From: Spongilla lacustris
Lineage: Eukaryota > Porifera > Demospongiae > Spongillida > Spongillidae
Length of the DNA: 64,000 nt
NCBI GenBank assembly: GCA_949361645.1
Contig: OX442423.1
Location: 124,001 to 188,000, forward strand
Reading direction: 5' to 3'
Position 1 is the stretch's first letter, and each line of letters begins with the position of its first letter. Below, one piece after another: positions 59,501 through 64,000 of this stretch. A program made the translations under genes and the position numbers. The notes under the pieces were generated by a model. That model saw only the letters and a list, made by a program, of their open reading frames with translations. It searched no databases and was not told where the DNA came from.

Positions 59501-60301
59501 TGCATATGCACCTCACATCCAGCTATTTGTAATAACTTCAACCACACACCTCTCCAGCACCAATTATAATCATTGATTTGCCGTCCAATCCATATACTGC
59601 AATGCTTTTTTAAATCAGTAAAACTCAAGATGGATATTAATTAACCAATTGATTTCAATGTAAATTACAGTTAGTTAGCAATATAAATATTAAACGGTTA
59701 GGCTATTTAATTCAAAACTCAAAGTTTTAATAATGCAATTCATATTTGCCAAACTTGGTGATTAATGTCCATGTGGACACTCGCTATGTTTGGCTTATTT
59801 CTCAGCTTCACTGTTTGCATTGTGCAAGTGTCACTGTACCTTATAGTAATGAGGACATGTTGTGTTGAATTGGGAAGGTCGTGGTTGTCTCGCGATGTAG
59901 GTACCTTATCCATGTACGTACTCCACACAACGTTCAGGGGCGCAAGCTGGCACATACATGATGTGTTAACCACACCCCCTTAGTTATTACTATACTACTT
60001 TGTTGGACTTTTAGTTTTGATCCGTTAATCATAGTATAGCTACTGAAGAACGCATCATAAATATGCTCTCAAAGTATATTTACATCCTCGCTGCCTCACT
60101 GAGATTGGGGTGGCCACCCCCCCCCCCCCCCCCCCATTCATGATAGTTCTTTTTTTTCAGCTGGTGTATCTGGCAACATGGTATGTTGAAAGGAGAATGG
60201 GGTGAGAAGGAAAGGGAGGGAGGATAGTGAGAAGGTTTTCAGAGCAGAGAACATGTCACTAACACAAGTCATAAGGCCACACATAGTACTATACAAACAG
60301 G
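59501..60301. other. Region between convergent genes, nothing recognised
   Basis: No coding evidence; AT-rich, with a poly-C tract at about 60116-60135. Confidence 0.6.
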
Positions 60302-63300
60302 TCACTGCACCAGAATATAACAAGGTTCTGGTTCATAGTCACTCTCATCTCTATTTGCCTGAAGCATTTCGTACACTCCATTTGAAATGAAGTGTTTATT
60401 TCCTTTGCAGAAGTTACCTGAAGTGGAAATGTATTCTGTAAAATGACCCCATACTATAGAGGGGAGGAGAGGAGAGGGAGGTTGGGAGGATCAGAACTTG
60501 GTCATTCTGTTTCTTCTTATTCTCAATACCCCCAGACCCACACACTATGCACTATCAGCACCACACCCCATGCCCTTGAACTGCTTCACGCCTAAGCACT
60601 CCTATATGCTGCACCATGTCCTATTCTCCATCACATTTTGCATGCATGTGCACACTAACTCAAGTATAAGGTTTTATGTATGTGTACGTTTCCATTAAGC
60701 ATACCATCTTTAGTATAGGGAGATGTTCCCTTAATACGGTACACCACCACAATGACTGTCACGGAGATGATGAGAGTTACAGATACTATCACCACGGTAA
60801 CAGCAACAATAATCGCAATATAAATATTCTGTTGGCCACCATCTGCTGCAGCTGTACGGGATAAGATGCACAAGCGTTACATGGTCAAAGTATTAAATGA
60901 CATACAAACGTACATAAGTAACATGGTACTTATGTATCATGATAATTCTACGTGGAGACATGATTAGCCCGGCTATGATAGAGTGAACAGTGACCCATCA
61001 TACCAAGTCCACTTCTCCACTACAATCATGGGCTAGGCATGCCTTAACAGCCACATGTTTGAGGATAGTGGCTGCTTCTCTTATTAGTGCTCCCCTCTCT
61101 ATGGAGAAGTGACATCACTAGTCCCCCCCCCCCGCTCAGCTACAGCTTGCTCGTAAATCTTTTCAGTCCTTAGCTCAGGACTATTTAATAGTTATGCACC
61201 ACCCTGGATTACATAAGACTGAAGCTGATGGCTGTAAGGTCTGGGACCTTTATTTGAGCAACTTCAGGTGCAGGCATTACTTGACATTAAAACCATTGAC
61301 ACTTGCCACATTCCTCACATCTGGGAAGTAGACATGAGGTTGTCAGTGTAGGGTGGCCTTTGTTTTATATTTACTTTGACATTTGGGGGTGTCTGTTGGC
61401 AGTTGTAGTGTCTGTTTTGACATTTCTCTGTTTTATATTTATTGTCTTTGTTTTTTTTACATTTCAAAATTAATTAACCAAATCAAAGAGATTAATATTA
61501 ATTAATAATTCCCGATAACACCTAATTAGAAACATACTATTTTAGAGGCATCCAAAAGTTCCAAATTTTAATATCAACCTACCCAAATTTATTAATAAAT
61601 TCAAGCCTTACTAAATCAAGATACAATGGCCCCTAAATCTCAAGTACATTGCGGGAAAAAATATATAAGATTTCAATTTTGAATAACTTCTAAGCGGAAG
61701 TAGTTAATTAAATACAGTTTGCAGCTTTTAACTAACCAGCCATCCTACATTTATTAAAATTAATTATATAATTGAAATGAATATGGATTTTGAGACATTC
61801 AAGATTATACCGGTATTGATTTTATTTCACCAGAATGTCTTCTTTTGCTGTTAGAACTTTCAACAACAATTACCAGTTAATTAACTGCAAGTGGTTAATT
61901 TATAAACAATTTTCCTTGATTGTGAAACACCCATTTATATATATAATTATATTTGGGACAGTTTCCACGAAAATGGCCCTTCGTTTCTAATTACAAAATC
62001 TTATAAAATTGCTATGTATTTGAATCGTAATAACTTCCGAACGGTTAAGGCTATCAACTTTCTATTGTCAACACTTCATACCACACCATTTCTCTACGGT
62101 AAAATGCATTTTGGGGTCTTGGCACTTGCTCCGTGCTAGAATTGCAACGTCCGATACCCCACCGGGTTCAAACCCAACATAACTTTCTGTAGGAGATATG
62201 AAATCGTTTCAAATTCGGTTTGTAGGTGGAGAGGTCCTATACCTATCAATTTGTTCTGTTCGTTAATTTTTATGCCATCCGTTACTGAGATACAGTTGAA
62301 CAAACTACGTGCCCATTTTCGCGCTCGATTCGCGCCAATGATTTGGGCAAATTGCGTTCCGCTCAATGTATGGGGAGGCGGGGGTTATAACATTGGCGCG
62401 AATCAAGCGGGAAAACGTGCACGTAGTTTGTTCGACTGTATCTCAGTAACGGATGGCATAAAAATTAACTAACAGAACAAATCGATAGGTATAGGACCTC
62501 TCCACCTACAAACCAAATTCAAAGCGATTTCATAACTCCTACAGAAAGTTATGTTGAGTTTGAACCCGGTGGGGTATCGGACGTTGCAATTCTGGCACGG
62601 AGCAAGTGCAAGACCCCAAAATGTATTTTACCGTAGAGAAATGGTGTGGTATGAAGTGTTGAAAATAGGAAGTTGATAGCCTTAATCGTTCGGACGTTAT
62701 TACGATTCAAATGCAAAGCGATTTTATAAGATTTTATAATTATAAGCGAAGGGCCATTTTCGTGGAAACTGTCCCATTTTTAATACTCCATACACACGGC
62801 CCATCGTATATGCACAAGTGGTAATCTCAGCCTCACGCAGTCATCAAATATCTAGAACTAAAACGTTAAAAACATGCATCTTAGTAATTAACATTTCACG
62901 GCTACTAATATGCTCACCTTGTTCTGTGATGAAGTGTGATGGGTATCCGGACGAAAGAGGCGGCGGGGTCGAAAGATTCCTGAACACAAGAGTATTATTC
63001 CTATCAATAACCTCTGAAGTTGCTGTCTTATAGGCACTTGTGGTGGTCACTTTGCTGAAGGATGATCCACGTGATCCAGTGACGGCGGCAGCGCTGGGGC
63101 TCGGAAATGATTGATTTATAGCTGAAATGTGCATGTATTCGTATATATTTATTATTATTATTATACTAATACATATACGTGATGCATACATGCACTTTCG
63201 GTACACAGATATAGCCATTATAGGCATACCCGCTGCACAACAGAAATGAGGGGCAGAATATCTGGTTTGACAACTTACATGTATTCATGGTGGTTAGGTA

Positions 63301-63371
63301 CGCTGTGGTGATGGGTAGCAAACTATTGATGGCCACAGATTTACTACTTGTCGACGTTGTTATATCGACTG
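60302..63371 (-). CDS. Single-pass membrane protein with Ser/Thr-rich ectodomain and tyrosine-rich tail (5' end not found)
   Basis: Four exons are supported, 5' to 3': 63371-63279, 63121-62918, 60851-60705, 60402-60302, all joined in phase 1. The ectodomain part is Ser/Thr-rich (DITTSTSSKS, SFSKVTTTSAYKTATS) and probably O-glycosylated. The membrane span is IYIAIIVAVTVVIVSVTLII and following residues, then VYRIKGTS as the inner boundary. The short tail carries GVYEMLQ, DESDYEPEP and CYILVQ before the stop, that is three Tyr in YxxL/YxxP/YxxV-like settings that could be phosphorylated. A possible further exon ends at 63436 (KRSNSTKEIER before GTATGG), but its acceptor is unclear. The protein family is unrecognised. 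The long intron holds palindromic element B. Confidence 0.6.
61480..62870. repeat. Copy 1 of a local duplication, interrupted by the palindromic element
   Basis: 61595-61954 plus 62776-62870 align in order with 63525-63890: GTACATTGCG, TAAGATTTCAATTTTGA, CGGAAGTAGT, CATCCTACATTTATTAA, TTTCAACAACAATTACCAGT, TTCCTTGATTGTGAAACACCC and ACACGGCCCATCGTATA. The copy at 63525-63890 lacks the 821-bp element and so acts as an empty site. Confidence 0.8.
61955..62775. mobile_element. Palindromic element, copy B (821 bp)
   Basis: Begins GGGACAGTTTCCACGAAAATG and ends with its complement; near-perfect arms around a centre near 62365. It is flanked by ATTT on both sides. Related to 43166-43987 over most of the arms, but the outermost part differs and the unique central spacer (GATTTGGGCAAATTGCGTTC side) runs in the opposite orientation. 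Open frames inside (62136-62472) are artefacts of the palindrome. Confidence 0.88.
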
Positions 63372-64000
63372 CTGAAAAATCAGAATCGTTAGAGAGCTAT
63401 GCACATCGCTACTTCTATAAAGCCTAGTTACCATACCGCGCTCTATTTCCTTTGTACTGTTGGAACGTTTTACTTTGTAAAATGACTTGTATAAAGGAAT
63501 TCTCACACCCACGCACTCACCAGCCAATTTATTAATAAATCAAACCACTAAATCAAAGTACATTGCGAAAATCAAAACAATAAGATTTCAATTTTGAGTA
63601 ACTTCTAAACGGAAGTAGTACAGTTTGCAGCTTTGAACTAACCACCCATCCTACATTTATTAACTTTAGTAATATTTAATTGAAATGAACATTCAAGATT
63701 ATTTCACCAGTTTCCTTTTGCTCTTAGAACTTTCAACAACAATTACCAGTTAATTAACTGCATGTGGTTAATTTATAAACAACTTTCCTTGATTGTGAAA
63801 CACCCTTTATATTTTTAACTGAAAACACTCCATGCACACGGCCCATCGTATACACAACTGAGTGGTAATCTCACGCAGTCATCAATGTACTTGTAGAGCT
63901 GAGGATCCATAGCAGGCGTAAGAGCTAGCAACTGACTAACTTCTTTCATCCTACACACGTATACGCAGCCATATCACAATAATGACAATATTCAGCTGTA
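63372..64000. repeat. Right end: copy 2 of the local duplication
   Basis: 63525-63890 is the uninterrupted copy of the segment at 61595-62870. A 44-codon open frame on the minus strand (about 63955-63820, MKEVSQLLALTPAMD...) lies partly in it and is not assigned. No other gene is recognised. Confidence 0.6.

Overview
The window reads as nuclear DNA of a metazoan. It has intron-rich genes with GT-AG splice sites, animal-specific multidomain proteins (an EMI/EGF receptor, an L27-PDZ Discs-large relative, a RhoGAP, a Rac-like GTPase), and many minisatellites and palindromic DNA elements. An early-branching animal such as a sponge fits the short introns, repeat load and protein types, but that placement is inference. 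All gene models were assembled by hand from splice sites, reading phase and protein similarity; no transcript evidence was available. There is one 200-base assembly gap (38337-38536).

Layout. 1648-9447 (minus): complete six-exon mitochondrial 3-ketoacyl-CoA thiolase (ACAA2 type, 397 aa), its introns full of minisatellites and a 1.5 kb palindromic transposon. 10478-14002 (plus): proline-rich RhoGAP, 557 aa, divergent from the thiolase. 14897-38163 (minus): one 23 kb gene for a type I membrane receptor of about 2,098 aa: signal peptide, EMI domain, 43 calcium-binding-type EGF domains (each on its own phase 1-1 exon), a short cysteine-containing stalk, one membrane span and a cytoplasmic tail with an NPLY motif. 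40270-45930 (plus): PXMP4 (peroxisomal membrane protein 4, 197 aa). 47287-48565 (minus): Rac-like GTPase, 193 aa, CAAX box CTVL. 50696-51568 (minus): small secreted cysteine-rich protein with three repeats resembling half a somatomedin-B domain. 53889-56498 (plus): L27 + single PDZ protein matching only the N-terminal part of Discs-large. 56937-59500 (plus): unrecognised 186-aa protein. 60302-63371 (minus, 5' end outside or unresolved): single-pass membrane protein with a Ser/Thr-rich ectodomain and a tyrosine-rich tail.

Two themes stand out. First, several introns start with a tandem array whose unit includes the exon end plus the 5' splice site (thiolase exon 5, RhoGAP exons 2 and 3, L27-PDZ exon 6, the unknown gene's exon 4), so each such gene carries decoy donor sites. 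In the thiolase the unit is 36 bp and open in frame, so donor choice could add 12-residue modules. Second, the EGF receptor grew by repeated duplication of exon-plus-intron blocks, and the order of its two EGF subtypes suggests an 8-exon higher-order unit. Two related approximately 820-bp palindromic elements are also present; one has a paralogous empty site in the window that indicates a 4-bp target duplication.
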